NCBI RefSeq assembly: GCF_954871325.1
Contig: NC_088776.1
Span: 31,296,508 to 31,360,507, forward strand
From: Gordionus sp. m RMFG-2023
Taxonomy: Eukaryota > Nematomorpha > Gordioida > Chordodea > Parachordodidae
Reading direction: 5' to 3'
Length of the DNA stretch: 64,000 bases
Below the pieces are notes generated by a model, which was not told the DNA's origin, ran no database searches, and saw only the letters and a program-made list of their open reading frames with translations. This document shows positions 26,005 to 39,900 of this stretch, piece after piece. Position 1 is the first letter of the stretch. Every line of letters starts with the position of its first letter. The position numbers were made by a program, and so were the translations under genes.

Positions 26005-26361
26005 ATGAATCCTAAAAGACTTGTGGATGTCAATAATTTTATTTGCAAGTGCATCGTATGCTGGTATCCTATATCCTTTTGAAATGCTACAGATTATCTT
26101 TTTAAAGTCCTAGGGTCTAGCCAATGGCCTGGATTTAGGTTTATAATACAAATTGAAAATATATTTCAATTAATAAATCATAAAAACTATAATTAATTAT
26201 GATATTATATTTAAATTTTCATGTTTTACTTACATTCATTATATTTTTTAAGCTACTTTCAAAAAAAGTAGCGCGCTAAAAATTAAATATAATTACAAAA
26301 AAAGTAGCGCGCTATTAGCTATGGCTACCAAAAAAGATAGCGCGCTACTTTAACAACTCTG

Positions 26362-26759
26362 GTAAAACCTAATTACTGATATGAAACCAATATCAAATAT
26401 AAGGAAGTAAGTAGTACACGCCTGTGACATTATCACATTATATCATGCAATATTCTTAGTTTAAAAATCATTATTTTTTGATTTTTTAAAAGTAAATGAG
26501 AAAATTTTTAATATGTGTGAGTAAATATGGATTATTAAGTAACATAACAAACATACTTTGGTTCAAACCCCACCCCATAAAAATTTTTTTTATATTTAAT
26601 AAAATTTTATTTAAATTTATAAAATTATAATAAATGTTTGAAATTTAAAAAACAACTATATTTATGTCTAATTTATTTTAAATAATAATTTATCTACAAG
26701 TATTTAATTATTTTTATATTTTTTTAAATAAATTGTATAATGTTGTATTTACAGCACTT
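26362..26759. other. A+T-rich sequence with a tRNA-like B box
   Basis: A B-box-like word (TTGGTTCAAACCCCAC) lies at about 26558-26573 without a convincing A box. A GTACACGCCTG word at 26416-26426 resembles a hAT right end without a partner. Nothing else is recognised. Confidence 0.35.
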
Positions 26760-27605
26760 GAATTTTATATATCAAGCAAGGAAAAAGATTCAGCAGATGC
26801 TGAGAATGTTTTGCAGACTATTATTAAGCCACGATTTTTAATATCTGTGTTTATTTTTTATTTAATTATACATATGATTTTAACAAATTGCTACAAAAAA
26901 TTGATTTGAATTTAAGGAAGGTTATGAATAGAGCAAAGGATATTGTTGAAATATTAACAAATATCAAAGAGAATATGGATGAAAAATTTCATGAAATGTA
27001 TGAGAAAGTAAAGGAGATTGCTAATATGCTTGGGATGTTTTAAACCTAAAGTAGTTTCTAAACAATCCAGTCTCTCAAAAATTGTTGCATCTACGATTGA
27101 GGATTTTTATGAAATAAACATTTTTATTCCCCTTATTGATATATTTTTATTTCAATTAAAGGAAAGATTTATTAGTCATAATATTATTTTTAAAAGATTT
27201 TATTTTCTTTTGCCGGTTGAGTCTAAACTGTTAATTACACTTGAAACACGAGAGGATATTAAGAAAATCTCCGCTGTTGCTTTATTAGGCTCATATGAAA
27301 AGTTACTTTTTTATGTTGAATTTTAGTATAAAAAGCGTGACAGAATAAAGTATTCTTTGACACCAAAAAATGCTCTGCAGGCCCTTTCCATGTGTAATTG
27401 CACTTTAGATTCCTTGCCTATCAAAACATTATAATTATAGCTACCTTACCAATTAGTACATGCACTAATGAACGGTCTTTTTCAACTTTAATAAGATTAA
27501 AAATTTAAAATACCGCTAGTGTAAAACGTTAAAATGGATTAGCCTTATTAAATATTTATAAGGAGATTATTCTAGATATGAAGCAAAATCCCAGTGAAAA
27601 GTAGA
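26760..27605 (+). pseudogene. hAT transposase relic (ZMYM1/DUF4371-like)
   Basis: Pieces on the + strand follow the family order. The first is a leading segment with MDEKFHEMYEKVKEIANML (about 26900-27045). Next comes IVASTIEDFYEINIFIPLID in the 27018-27326 frame, the counterpart of the EEYY region. The last is the dimerisation motif NERSFSTL near 27465, followed by NGLALLNIYKEI. Stops and frameshifts separate them and no complete frame remains. A right end ATACGCCACTG at 27971-27981 may belong to it; no matching left end was found. Confidence 0.65.
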
Positions 27606-28299
27606 CCTCTCTTTTTAAATTTAAATCAAAAAATTGAAATGATTATATTAGTTTTAATATATAATATTATAATCAAATTTTTTCTTTAAATAAATTCTTA
27701 GTTATAACCTTTATATAATTTTTGTATTAACTCTTAAAATTTATGCAATTAAAATTATTTTAATCAAAGTACTGTGTATTATTAATATTTTGATAGTCAT
27801 ATTTTTTTAAATACCATTATTTGCATAAGAATTACTTATGTTTTATTTTAAATAATAAAAATAAATACATGATCAAATAAAGGAATGTTAATTAATCTAA
27901 AGTATTTTTATATAATAAATAAAATATATGATGAAATACTCTCTAAAATTTCCTTCCCCCCATGAGAAATACGCCACTGGTCATTTGCATTGATGTCATG
28001 TTTGCCGTTGCGCCCCTGTTTCCCCTAAGCCTTATCAATGAATAACTCGAATCATTAATGATTCTTAAGATTATAGATACTTTATTGCATTGTAGTTCAA
28101 GGAAGAGAGAGAAATTCTCCTTCTTTATTAAATTTGCCGGTTATTATAAAAATCATTTTATATAATTAATCACAGCTCCTAAAGTATTATGCTAGAGAGC
28201 TACAGTTTTTTTATTTTGCAGATGAGGGACATATGAATCTATAATTTGCTCTGTTTTGTTGATGTTTAAACGTTTTACTCCGGTCTCCCCTACTGATAC
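27606..28299. other. A+T-rich spacer with isolated hAT-like right ends
   Basis: ATACGCCACTG (near 27971) and TTGCGCCCCTG (near 28011) look like right ends of hAT elements without left partners. No gene is visible. Confidence 0.35.
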
Positions 28300-29577
28300 C
28301 TACATCGCATATATCCAATTTACATTTATTTATCACATTCATAGCAAAAATAAATACGCTTATGAATTAATATCGATTTCAAATTTTACTTGGCTTTAAT
28401 TTATCTACCATCTTAAAATTTCCTACCAAATCATTTTACACTTTTTCACTGCAAAACTAAAGTATATTATTTCAAAAAAAGGACATCGATTTGATTGAAA
28501 CTATCAGAAAAGCCGAAAGCATTATATTGGAACGTATGAAAATTAGGGTAAATGTATATGAAAAATTTCATAAATTATCTGTCATTGTTGAGCAAAAGTA
28601 GAGGTCTATGAATTTAAGATTTTTCCACCTCGACTCGCAACAAGACCAGCCCATCGTTTTGGCAGTCGAAGAATATAAATAAATCTCTTTATCTCCCTCT
28701 TGGGTACTTTTATGACTCAAATGAATAAAAGTTTCTTGATTACAGTTGGCACTTATAAATCTTCAAATATTATTCCCGCAGAATCTTTCCGAAACTATTT
28801 CAAATCTTGATAGAGAAAAAAAAATATTCTTAGATTTTTATTCTAATTTTTACAAACGGTTAACTTAATATTTTAGCCGGAAAAATATTACTAAGGGAGA
28901 TTCCGCTAATAGATGTTCACAATTTTGTGCCATCTATGAGCAAAATCTTCAGGTTTGAGTATATTTTTCTGGATAAAATATTGAGTTAACCGTTTTTAAA
29001 AATCGGCTCAAATCGAGCCATTTAACAAAATTACTGATACTACCTCTTAAAATCGATTGTATGAGTTAGCCATTCTTAATATACATAGGGAGTTGACACC
29101 AAGCACTTATGAAATCATTGAAGCTCAACCCGAAAGAGGATTGAATTTTACATTTAACATTGTAAATTTATAATTTCTTCTTAGAATATTTTTTCTCATT
29201 TTTAATACACCATATTTTTTTCATGAATACTTTATAAATATATATACATGCAATAATTCTTAATATTTTTGTGCAAATCTATATTTCTTACATTTTTTTA
29301 AAAAAATATAATTTAATTTAAATGCTTAAAAAATTTATTTTTTTGCTAAGTTCTTCTTCCAGACCTTTATTTTATCTTGATTCATACTCCGCGATTGTAT
29401 ACATTGAATATCTTTTAATTAATTTATATTTAAATTTGTGTATTAGAAATTGTCAATATTTTATAGTAGTCTTAATATTATGAAACAAGATATTTTTAAA
29501 TAACTCCTATAATAATTTTTATAAAAAAAATATACCCCTCTCCCTATTATTACAGCGAATTCCTGCGTAAATGCCTG
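28300..29577 (+). pseudogene. hAT relic, second copy of the CAGGCGCGTA family
   Basis: The sequence from 28330 on parallels the interior of the hAT at 15154-18506 (shared non-coding text near 16770 and 28350). It ends TGCGTAAATGCCTG, close to that family's right end. Coding pieces include ILERMKIRVNVYEKFHKL (about 28525-28580) and a RLATRPAHR-like segment near 28640. The gene is heavily broken. Part of the TA-flanked palindromic MITE family lies at about 28870-29035. The left end was not found. Confidence 0.55.
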
Positions 29578-29984
29578 GGGTATATGGTTAATTAAAGGTT
29601 TGAGTATGAATTAGGTAGGGTTAATATATTTTTTATAACAAATCTGATAGGTCATGTGATTGTAGACAGACTAATAAAAATTTTAATGAGGTAACAGGAA
29701 TTTAATTAAATTGAAGTTAAATTTATTAAAAAAATTTAAATTTTACAATACTCGTCTAAATCAATATTCTACAATTGCAAAACTAAATTAATTATTTACC
29801 AAAAAACAACAAAACGATTTAATATATGTAAAGTAAACTAGATATTGAATTTGCAACATGTCTTTTCCATAACTCAATGTTTGTATTGGACGAAATTATT
29901 TTAATCTTTAAATTTTGCTTCTGCATTTAAAATGCCTTCAAGATATTTACTCAGTAAATAAATTAAACAATAAATGTGAAAAGA
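29578..29984. other. A+T-rich sequence, nothing recognised
   Basis: No gene or repeat end is visible. Confidence 0.4.
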
Positions 29985-30450
29985 TTTTAAAAAAATAGTA
30001 ATCGAAAGATTACATAAAATTAGTGATGGGTGGACAAATATAAGAGGGGAATGCATTATAAATTTTATTATAGCAATGCCAAGCAGAATATTCTATAAAT
30101 GAATTACAGGGACCATATATATAAGGGAATATCTAATTAATTTATTAAAGAAATAGGAAACACAAAAATTAACACTTCCATAGCAAATTAAAGATTTCCA
30201 CTTAAAAATTAATGGCAAATGCCAAAAGGTTTATAAAATATGTAAAATTCAAAATTTTCTTGAATTATTTCGAAATTTAAAGAAAATTGATAAGGTAAAA
30301 ATGCTGGTTTGTATAAAAGAAGATCTCCAGTTAACAACTTCTGCAAATGACAAATTGTTCGATTACAGATGATCAAGCTCTAATTTGGAATCGTTTTAAT
30401 CTTCAAATGAAGAAAATGATGAAATTAATTGAAATCATATTATACTTGTT
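29985..30450 (+). pseudogene. hAT transposase fragment (DUF659-like)
   Basis: The + strand reads ERLHKISDGWTNIRGE at about 30000-30050, followed by INFIIAMPSRIFYK. In hAT proteins this surrounds the first catalytic Asp (D-x-W-T). Further on comes VKMLVCIKEDLQLTTSAND (about 30295-30350). The frame is interrupted by stops. No termini were identified. Confidence 0.6.
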
Positions 30451-30640
30451 TAAATACTATGAATAATCTATATTTTTTAATAAAACATGAAAATAATCAA
30501 TATTAACCTATAAATATACTTAAAAGCAAATTTCCCGTTTTTCCCCGTTGCTTCCCTAGTTTCCCCCAAATTTCTCCTGATTATTATTTCCTGGGAAATT
30601 AAACATATCTAGTTAGAGGTATAAATTATCTATAAATAAT

Positions 30641-30732
30641 AATGTAAATGAAGTAAGGGAGGCAAGGGTTAGAGAGTTACCCGACAAATGTAAATGAAGT
30701 AAGGGAGGCAAGGGTTAGAGAGTTACCCGACA
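30641..30732 (+). repeat. Exact two-copy 46-bp tandem repeat
   Basis: The unit at 30641-30686 (with GGGAGGCAAGGGTTAGAGAG) is repeated without a mismatch at 30687-30732. It lies about 200 bp upstream of the LIM gene start. Confidence 0.95.
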
Positions 30733-30931
30733 AATTATTTTTAAACCAAAATTTCCACTTACATTTTTAAAAAGATTAAGATTCCCAACTAGATTTTTGT
30801 AAAATAAAGAGATATTATCAAAAAAATATCATATAGTCTTAATCAAGATTTTGGATAATATTTGCATATAATGATATATGTCTTTAGAAAATCTATAACA
30901 AAATTTGTTTTTACTAAAATTAAAAATAGAA

Positions 30932-33900
30932 ATGAATGATTATAACAACGGTTCGTCAAATAAGACAAACAATATGACTGCGGTGATAAGCGACGAATCA
31001 AAAAATGATTATGGCCTTGAGGATGATTCCGAGGAAAGATCATCAAAATTGCACAATATTTGGGCTCGATTTGAATCTGGTCAAATCGAAAAGGTCGAAA
31101 TCAAGAAAAAGCAATCGGCCGAAATCAAGGAACTTAAAGCCGATATACGCAAATTGAAAATGTCCAAGTTTTTCTATATTAGTTGTCATATATTATTAAG
31201 CGTATTTTAAAAAATCATATCTGGTTATTACGTAAAAATAGCATCCGGAAACCTTCAGAACCCCTTGAAGACAAATCTCAATAAAATAAAATCTCCAAAA
31301 CTCTCAGAATATTTTCTTTATACAAGGTTTTCAATTAAAAAATTAAAAGAGTCCGATTAAAAAAGGAAAAGATCCGAGTAAAGGTTCGATCAAAAATAAG
31401 AAAAGGTTCAATCAAAAGAAAAAAAACTCACACCTGCCCGTTGCCTGATAGCTTCAGTTGGGATGTGGAGGGGGGGGGAGTTTATTTTGGGGTCTTATAT
31501 TAATATAATTATTTATTTTAGGAGGGGGGGGGATATTTTTTAAGCCATTAGAAACAAATTTGGAGTCCGAGTTATTGTCTGCGGGACATTTTGGCCGCGA
31601 ACATCATATCCGCGGGACATTTTATAGGTGATATTTTGTGTCAATATGACATTCAAACCTTTGAAAATTTTACGTTTCAATTTTAAAGCTAAATTCTTTT
31701 TTAAATTTACCTATTTTTATAATTTGAATATTCCCTAACAAATAAAGATTACATGATGATTCCTCGGTCGATTCGGCATCTCAAACTAAATTAGAACAAA
31801 TCGAAAACGTAAATTTGTATTTATTTATACACAAATATCATTATAATTTAATTATTTTGCGGTCATAGGCTAAGTAATATCATTAACTAAATAGCAAATA
31901 CTCATTTTCTACTATTTGGCTTTAAGAAATTAAATGTTTGAAAAATTAAGAGATCTCATTACATTACATATTTTTAAAATGTTTATATCCCTTCATTAAT
32001 TTTTATTGTATCATAAAATGCTTCTCGATTTCATAAGGATATAAATATTTATGAATTTCTAATCTTTTACCAAGCTAATTTAATAAATTGTTGTTTGTAA
32101 TATAATATAAGGAAAAACTGTTGGAACTGGAGTTGATCAAAAGAAACCGACAAGAAGAGCTATCAAATTTAAGGCAAAAATTTATTAATTTAGGTAATTT
32201 TTAAAAAATTGCGTCTTGAATAATTCCACGTATAACTCATTGAATTGTAGAAGAATGGCCTCTTGAAAATTGATCTCCAAATAAAACATCTATAAAAATT
32301 GCTCAATTCTCTCAAAATTAAATTATATGGCTCTCGCTCCAAGGCTGAGCCAATTTTTCAGGCTCGCGATCCAAAGCTGAGCCGATTTTTTCGGCTATAA
32401 ACTAGGCTAAGCCGTTTTGGAGGCAGCTTGAGTGGAGCGATTTTGTATCACTAACCAAAAGGAAAAAATTATTAGTAACAAGATCTTGGACAATCTTACA
32501 GGGTTTCCCATTTAAAAAAGGAAAAGTCCCAATCAAAATAGGAAAAGTTTCAATCATAAAAGGAAAAAATCCGATCAAAAAAGGAAAAGGGTCAATCATA
32601 ATAGGAAAATGTCCGATCAAAAAAGGAAAGTTTTTTTTACTATATCTTTTCTCAATTTATTTTTCTTCTCATTTTTGATATTCTTTTGTCTTTTTAAAAA
32701 TAATTTAAATTCTGCTATTTTTCTTCACTGCTTCTACTCGATTTTTTATCTCAGTTTTTAACAATTCTTTCCTCTTTTTTCATCCTACATAACAATATTT
32801 TGACTTTTTATGATTTTTTCTCCTTATATTGTAATCTTTTACATACATTTTAACCTTTTCATCTCTTTAAGTCATTTTTAATCTTATATTTTTGATCTTT
32901 TCTCAATTTTTTTTTCTCATTTGATAATCTTTTTAGAAATTATATTTAATTTTCACTAAATTTTTAGCAGACAATTTTTTTTATATAGAATTGTTTACAT
33001 ATCAAATTATTTAATTACAATTTCTAAATTAAATTAATCGTTTAGTTATAATGTACCTTTTTAAAATTGTAATAAGTTTGAACTGTAATACCAAACGATA
33101 TGTAAATTAATAAAATATAATCATTTTTAAATTCTTAAAAAAATAAATAATAAAATTATTTTTAAAAAAGTGAAATGAGAAGATAAAAAAAATTGAGAAA
33201 AGATCGGAAAAACAAAGATTAAAAATGACTTAAAGAGATGGAAAAGGTTAGAAATATATGTAAAAGATTACAATATAAGGAGAAAAATATTAAAAAATAA
33301 AAATATTTTTATGTAGGATGAAAAAAGAGGAAAGAATTGTTAAAAAATGACATAAAAAAGTAGAAGCAGTGAAGAAAAATAAGAGAAAAAATATATAAAT
33401 TCCTTTTAAAAAGGCAAAAGAATCATCAAAAATGAGAAGAAAAATTAATTGAGAAAAAATATAGTAAGAAAAATACAAATTTATAATTTTTTAAAAAAAA
33501 ATTTAAAAAATAACTATTTTCCTTTTTTAAATGGGAATTATTTTGATTGACATTTTTCCTCTTTTGATTGGACTATTTTTTGTTTGACACTTTTCCTTAT
33601 TTTATCAGACTTTTTCCTAAACCTTTATGACCATTCCTTTTTTGATTCACCTTTCCTTTTTTGACCGGACTTTCCTTTTTTCATTGAACCTTTTCCTTTT
33701 ATGATTGACACTTTTCCCTTTTTGATCAGACTTTTCCTTTTATGATTGATACTTTTCCTTTTTTGATTGGGACTTTTCCTTTTTTGAATGGGAAACCCTG
33801 TAAAATTAAAAAGGGAATGAAAGCATTTATTCAGTTAATTTTATCAATGTTTAGATCATAATTGTATATTAATTTAATCAGTGTGGTAGACAGTATAAAG

Positions 33901-36900
33901 AAAATTGCTAAAATAGATATCGTGCTAAAATGAAAAATATAAAAAACTATGTATGTATCTGGTGTGCGCTAATATTTAATGCATGCCGTACTTTCAAATC
34001 CCCACTCAAGTATGAGAACTACGAAAAGAAACTGAATTATGAAAACTATGGCGTCACGCTCTAAGTATGAAGTGAGCCAGGCAAAATATAAAAAAATTGT
34101 CAAGATTGGCATCATGTAAAATTTGGTATAAATCTGATATTAAGACGCAGTCATCACTAATTTTAAAGCTTAAGACAACATATAATGCTTACAAAGTATC
34201 TTCAACGCTTGGAAACAGAATAAATAAAAATGAGAGTTAAAAAATATTAAAATTACTAAATTTGATACCAGGATTAAAGATAAACGAAAAATCTAGAAGC
34301 ACCAAAACACATGAAATATTAGACTTGATGTGGTTGTAGCCTTGACACATTTATATTTAGTAGCGGTGACGGTGACGGTCATATAAAATAGTTATTGTGA
34401 TAATATTAGAAAATATGATACCAATATAAGATGGTCTGGTTAGTGTAACATTGAAAATGATTAATGTTGTTAAACGGCTCTATTTTGATAATTTTAAATT
34501 AAGATTTTAGCCAAAGTAAAATTTCGCAAGCCTCAAAAATTCATTAATATATCTCCAAACCTTCTGCCATCTATGAATAAAATCCCAGGCTTACTAAAAA
34601 GGGTTATAAAAGCTGATTTTTACCTTCAAGCGCCAAAATCGAGCCATTGTTTAGTAAAAGTAATATAATATTAATAATGCACTTTTATCAATAAAAAACA
34701 TCGATCCCATACGAATCATAGCGTCTTTGGAAAGCGTCATGGTTTTTATGTCTTTAATATTGTTATTCGTAAATTTTTAAGATTACATCAAGCACTTTTT
34801 TAAATAGAAAAATAAATTTGCTTGGTCATTTTATAAAATTAAAAAATTAAGGGGGGGGTGGTTTAAAAAAATGTAAGCGAATTTCTTTCTTGATATAAAT
34901 ATAAAAGTATTAAAAGAAAAATTTTACCTCATCATTTTTTTCATCCCACCCCCCCCCCCCCTCCTCACTTTAGCCTACGCCACTGCTATGTATAAAATAG
35001 ATTAATTTAGAGAGTAATTATAAATTTTATTTTTAGTCAGGGCCGTAGCCAGGAATTTTCTGTTAGGGGGGCCAGCTGCTTACTTAGGGGGGCCACTATT
35101 TTTTTTAAATAAAACAAATAATTAAGCATTCATAAAAAATTTTTGCTATTTTTATTAAAAAATTATTAATGTTATATGAATACAAAATAATACTAAATAT
35201 GAATATACAAAATAATACTATATTATAATACGACTATTTTTATTTTTAAATTTTAACATAAATAAATTAAAGGATAAATTTTGTGTTAATTTTTTTTCAT
35301 AAGCCATCAATACTAAATTTTGCTTACTTTGATCTTTCATCGACCCTCTAGTGCTCGATAGAACTCTCTTTATTATAGAGAAAGAAGCCACACAAGAAGC
35401 CGTTGGTACCCCAATGATGATGGCTGCTGAGTAGCATTTATACAATTTCTAAATGCATGATGATATTAGGATATTTTCAAAATTATGTGTTTCTTTAACT
35501 TCTGAAGCTAATAATCCTTTAGCTATTTTCATTTCATGATGTAAAGTTTCCATATTTATGTTTAATAATTATTCTAATCGGGTCATTTTGACTGATATAA
35601 AATAATCACTATCAAAGGGGGACAAAAGTCTCTTAAGAGTATGGCCTGCTTTACAGGATACGTTAAACCGCCTAAAAAATTATGCAATGCATTGAACAAA
35701 TTAAAAAAATTAGAAATGATAACGATATTATTATGCCAATTTTGAGCCACAAGATGCAACATGTGATTGTAGCAATGTATAAAAGGAACTTATTTATTTA
35801 TTTATTTTTGAAGTAGGGTTTGCACTCCTCCATTTCGGCCAGTCATAACGTTTGCACCATCATATGCCGGGTTTATCATATTCGTGAATTAATATTTAAC
35901 TCATTAAGTTGCTTTAAAATGCAATTATGCTTTCAACAGAAAGACACTGTAAATTAATATCCCTATTAAATTTTCTTGGACTTCTCCAGAAAAAATATAT
36001 AATTATTCTCAGGTTTTCACAACCTGATGCATCTTTTGTCACATCAACCTTAAGACAAAAAAAAGGCATCTCACTTTTGTTATATTTATCTGAAATATAA
36101 TCAAGCACCATATCTACCATAATAGATATTACTTCGTTTTGAATCTGGATGATGTATATCGCGTATTTTTTGTATACAAATTTTGTAATTTTATTTAATT
36201 CAGCATCTTTTTGAATGGTTTATGAAAACATTGCTATAAATAGTCCAGAAAGAATAAATTATGTTTTCTTTATTTGCAGCATCCGTAATTTTTGTTTACC
36301 CAATCCTACGGAAATGTAGATCCCGTATGTTAAGAAATATCATGAAATCTTGATTTAAGATTAGATTACGGTTAATTTGTTGGCTTACCAAAATTGTTGT
36401 TATCTCACTATTTTCTTTATAATGATAAAATATTCACCGATGTTTTAAATAACTGGGTATATCGGGCTTAGATAATATTATTTTGTCTAAGATCTTAATC
36501 GGACCATTTTTAAAAATCGGCCCAAATCGAGCTGTTTAGCAACACTGAACAATAATTACCAAATTTTATAAAAATTTAATAAGAACCTTTTTTATTTTAA
36601 TAAATATTTACGAATCGGTATCAATCTGTTTCCTTAGATTTGATATATATATATATATATATATATCAAGCCTTGAGTAATCACTTGATTAGCTTCAGAA
36701 AATCCCGGTTTTTTATGATTTGCACCCAGATCTATATCAGAGACCTTCAAAAGATAATAATATTGTGATTGAACCATAATAAATAATTATCATTGAAATA
36801 AGTACAATATAAACCTTATAAGTAAGCGCCTATATAATGTTATACACAAACACACATTAAAATGATATAATATGAATAAATGATGATTTAATATTGGATT

Positions 36901-39900
36901 AAAACAGGATAGAAAGAAATTTACAAACAATACATGTTTTTTGAATAAATATTTAAAATTTATTTTAAAAATATAAAAATAATCAATTACAAAAAAAAAT
37001 TTTAAATTTTGGGGGTCGGAAAAATTTATGGGGGCCAAAGATTTTTTCTGGAAGCTAGGTCTGGGGCCAATAAAAAAAATTTTGAGAGGGGCTGGTCCCT
37101 CAGGGGTCCCCGTGGCTACGACCCTGTTTTTAGTCAATCAAATATTCAAAATATAAAATACATCGCCAAAAAATGAACACAAATGAAATTACTCTTATTT
37201 TTAAATATAGATAATTTTAAAAGTATTAGATATTAAATGTTAAATGATTTCATATAATTAACCTTAATATGCCCAGTAAGAAAAAATTATTAACACACCT
37301 GGGCCGGACTTAAAAATATGAAACCAGGGTTAAGCCGAAAATATTTTTAAAGTGGCCTGGGAATTGGCGCCTATGCAGGTTTTGGGAATATATTAAAAGA
37401 AATCTATATTATCATCTAATTTCATATGTTAAGCAAAAAAAAATTATTAACACATCAAGGCTAGACTTAAAAATATGAAACCAGGGTTGATCCGAAAATT
37501 TATTAAAAGGTAATCCGGGCCTGGGAATTGGTGCCTATACAGGTTTTGGTGAATATAATAAAATAAATTTATAGTATCATCTAATTTCATATGTTAAGCA
37601 AGAAATTTACCTTTAATCATTATTTTCAGGTTAAAAGCCCCAAAAATGAGTTGCTCATGTGAGCATTCGTTCTATAAAGCCATATTTACGCGAAATAGGT
37701 GCCAAGAAAAGTTCATTGCCTTTGATTAGGTATTGTTGATAATATTGTCAATTAAAATACCCAATGATGGTATCATCGTTATTCGAAATAAACAATGTAT
37801 ATTTTATAGAATTATAGTAACATAATGTGATTTTGATTAGGTATTGTTGATAATATTGTCAATTAAAATACCCAATGATGATACAATCGATTTATTTTAT
37901 TCGAAATAAACAATGTATTTTTTATATGAATTATAATAATATAATGTTTATTTGGTAACGTTATTTTTATGAAAATAATAACCAAATTATATATATAATA
38001 AAAATTATGATAATCCTTAAATTAAAGTGAGCCAAACTTCTGGAAATAATGTTTTGAATTTTATATCAATAATTAATTCGTATTTACATTTTAGGGTCTC
38101 GATCCGTTTGGTAGATAATGTGAAAAAATTAATTTTGGTTAAAGAACAAAATTGGCATCACACCAAAAAAATTATAAAGGCAATGAATATCTGGGATGCG
38201 CCAATATTTAATGTAGTGTTGTTAAACGTCTCGATTTTTAGGCTAACCCAATATTTTAGCCAAAAAATATTACACAAGTCAGGAGATATTTCTCATTACA
38301 AAAAAAGCTTGGACATCTATTAATGAAATCTTGATTTTGGCCAAAATCTTAAAATTCTCTTGGCTACCGAACTGGGGAGCTGTGTATATGTATAATAGGT
38401 AAATTTTGGGGGAACATTTTTACGGGGGTTTATATGCTTGCTGCTAAACACATTTTATTCCAAACAAATATATAGTAGTGAATTGTCTTTGTCATATTCT
38501 AATAAAGGTTTCGCGACAAGGAACAGTTGAGATCACACTTCCATCCAATATTTTACACCTATATAACACTCATGACCATATCTTTATGCAAAAATTTATA
38601 CTAAAATTTATATTTCATTATCAAACCATAATAAAAAATATTTTTCGAAAAATATTTATAATTTTACTTGAATCGTATTTAACATGTTTAATTCACCCCC
38701 TTATTTATATATGAAATTTTATTATATATTAAAAATAATTTCTTTTATTAAATATAAGATAATGTTGAAGATAGAGCTATGACACCCAAGACGATCGACT
38801 TTGATTTTGAAGTAGAGAAAACGGGGAATAGTGATTTGAATCGAAAAGATTTCATCGAAAGTTTTAAGAAAAGGTTAGAATGTGGTGCTAACATACAAAA
38901 TGATGACAATAAAAATGAGCTAATAAATAATGAATTTAGTCAATTTAAAACAAGTACAAATAATTACTATATTTTACAATATTAAAAGGAAATTTTTTAT
39001 ATTATTTTAGATACAAATCTAATCAAAGAAAGAATATTGAATGCGGCACGTGAGAACCTTGAATATAAATCAAAATATCCTATATTTATTGGTGAGAATC
39101 AAGATGATAAAGTAGAGTTTGTTTCAGAACCAAGAATTGACATTAGACCTGATTTGGTCAGACATACTGATGAAATGAGTCAATTGGACTCCGAAATGTC
39201 TAAATTAAGACAAGACACGGCGGGGGCAACTACTCTCTTTAAAGAGCGATTTGAGAATTATGTCAAAAATGAAAATACACCGACTCGCGATAAGAAAGAG
39301 GGTGTTTTTAATGAAATATTGGAATTGAGAACCAAAAATTTAAACAATTTAATGCCTGATATAGTTCAAGGAACCGCCTGTTCAAATAACCAACATCCAA
39401 TTAAGGAAGAGATACCATTTTGTGTTAACACCAAAGATAAGTATTTAATATTTTAACATTCTTATACAAAATTTAATAGAATAGCCAAATTTAAGGCCCT
39501 AGAAATGGGTATAAATGAACAAGATAACAGTTCAGAACGTGCAATAAGAGAAATCACTCCTCCCAGAGATTCCGAAAAGGTTGTATACGAAAATGAACCA
39601 CATATTATAAAAGATCCAAATTATGTTAAATCGTCCACCACAAATGATGAAAGTTCTTATGATATACTTTACATAACGATTACCTTTTATTATAGGTGTA
39701 AGCTTTCAAATTAAAGATAACGCTAGAAATTTGGCTAGTTATTTTGAAGCCATCCCTCAAGAACCCCTCATGTTGATTAAAGAAAATCCTTGTATCAAAA
39801 GATTTACAGTTGTCATTTTAAATATATTACTAATGTTTTATTTTGATAGGATCCTAAAATTAATATCACATCTGATATAAAATCTGAAATATGCTATTTA

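Larger units (their letters stand above)
22452..26361 (-). mobile_element. hAT transposon (CAGAGTTGTTAAA family) with Helitron and MITE inside
   Basis: It starts CAGAGTTGTTAAACGC and ends GCGCTACTTTAACAACTCTG. It is flanked on both sides by GTAAAACC, a perfect 8-bp target duplication, so both ends are exact. Subterminal copies of AGTAGCGCGCTA occur at both ends. On the - strand, remnants of a ZBED-type transposase include LPNHQRYSCHYLNLIATVDA (24825-25010) and MIHPRFKLNWP (24070-24297). The BED finger region present in the copy at 50656 is deleted here. A Helitron (22678-23867) and a MITE (25850-26004) sit inside. The coding region is broken in several places. Confidence 0.9.
32194..38758 (+). 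other. 6.6-kb intron 3 of the LIM gene, filled with repeats
   Basis: It holds the long fold-back repeat (32496-33803), part of a palindromic MITE (about 34463-34650), an orphan hAT-like right end (GCCTACGCCACTG near 34984), a hAT (35038-37126), two tandem duplications (37277-37606 and 37722-37945) and another MITE piece near 38218. The other introns of the gene are 39-580 bp. No further exon is needed, because exons 3 and 4 join in phase. Confidence 0.75.

Noticed and set aside
32402-32620. 72-codon frame rich in Phe and Pro
   Set aside because: It only translates the AAAAAGGAAAA tandem blocks of the fold-back arm.
34930-34984. A hAT element ending in GCCTACGCCACTG
   Set aside because: Only a right end is visible; no left end or duplication was found.
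36790-37137. 115-codon frame on the - strand
   Set aside because: It starts in the GGGGCC-rich right end of the hAT and runs into A+T-rich flank; no transposase motif.
38027-38323. 98-codon frame just before exon 4 of the LIM gene
   Set aside because: It overlaps a palindromic MITE piece and exons 3 and 4 already join in phase without it.
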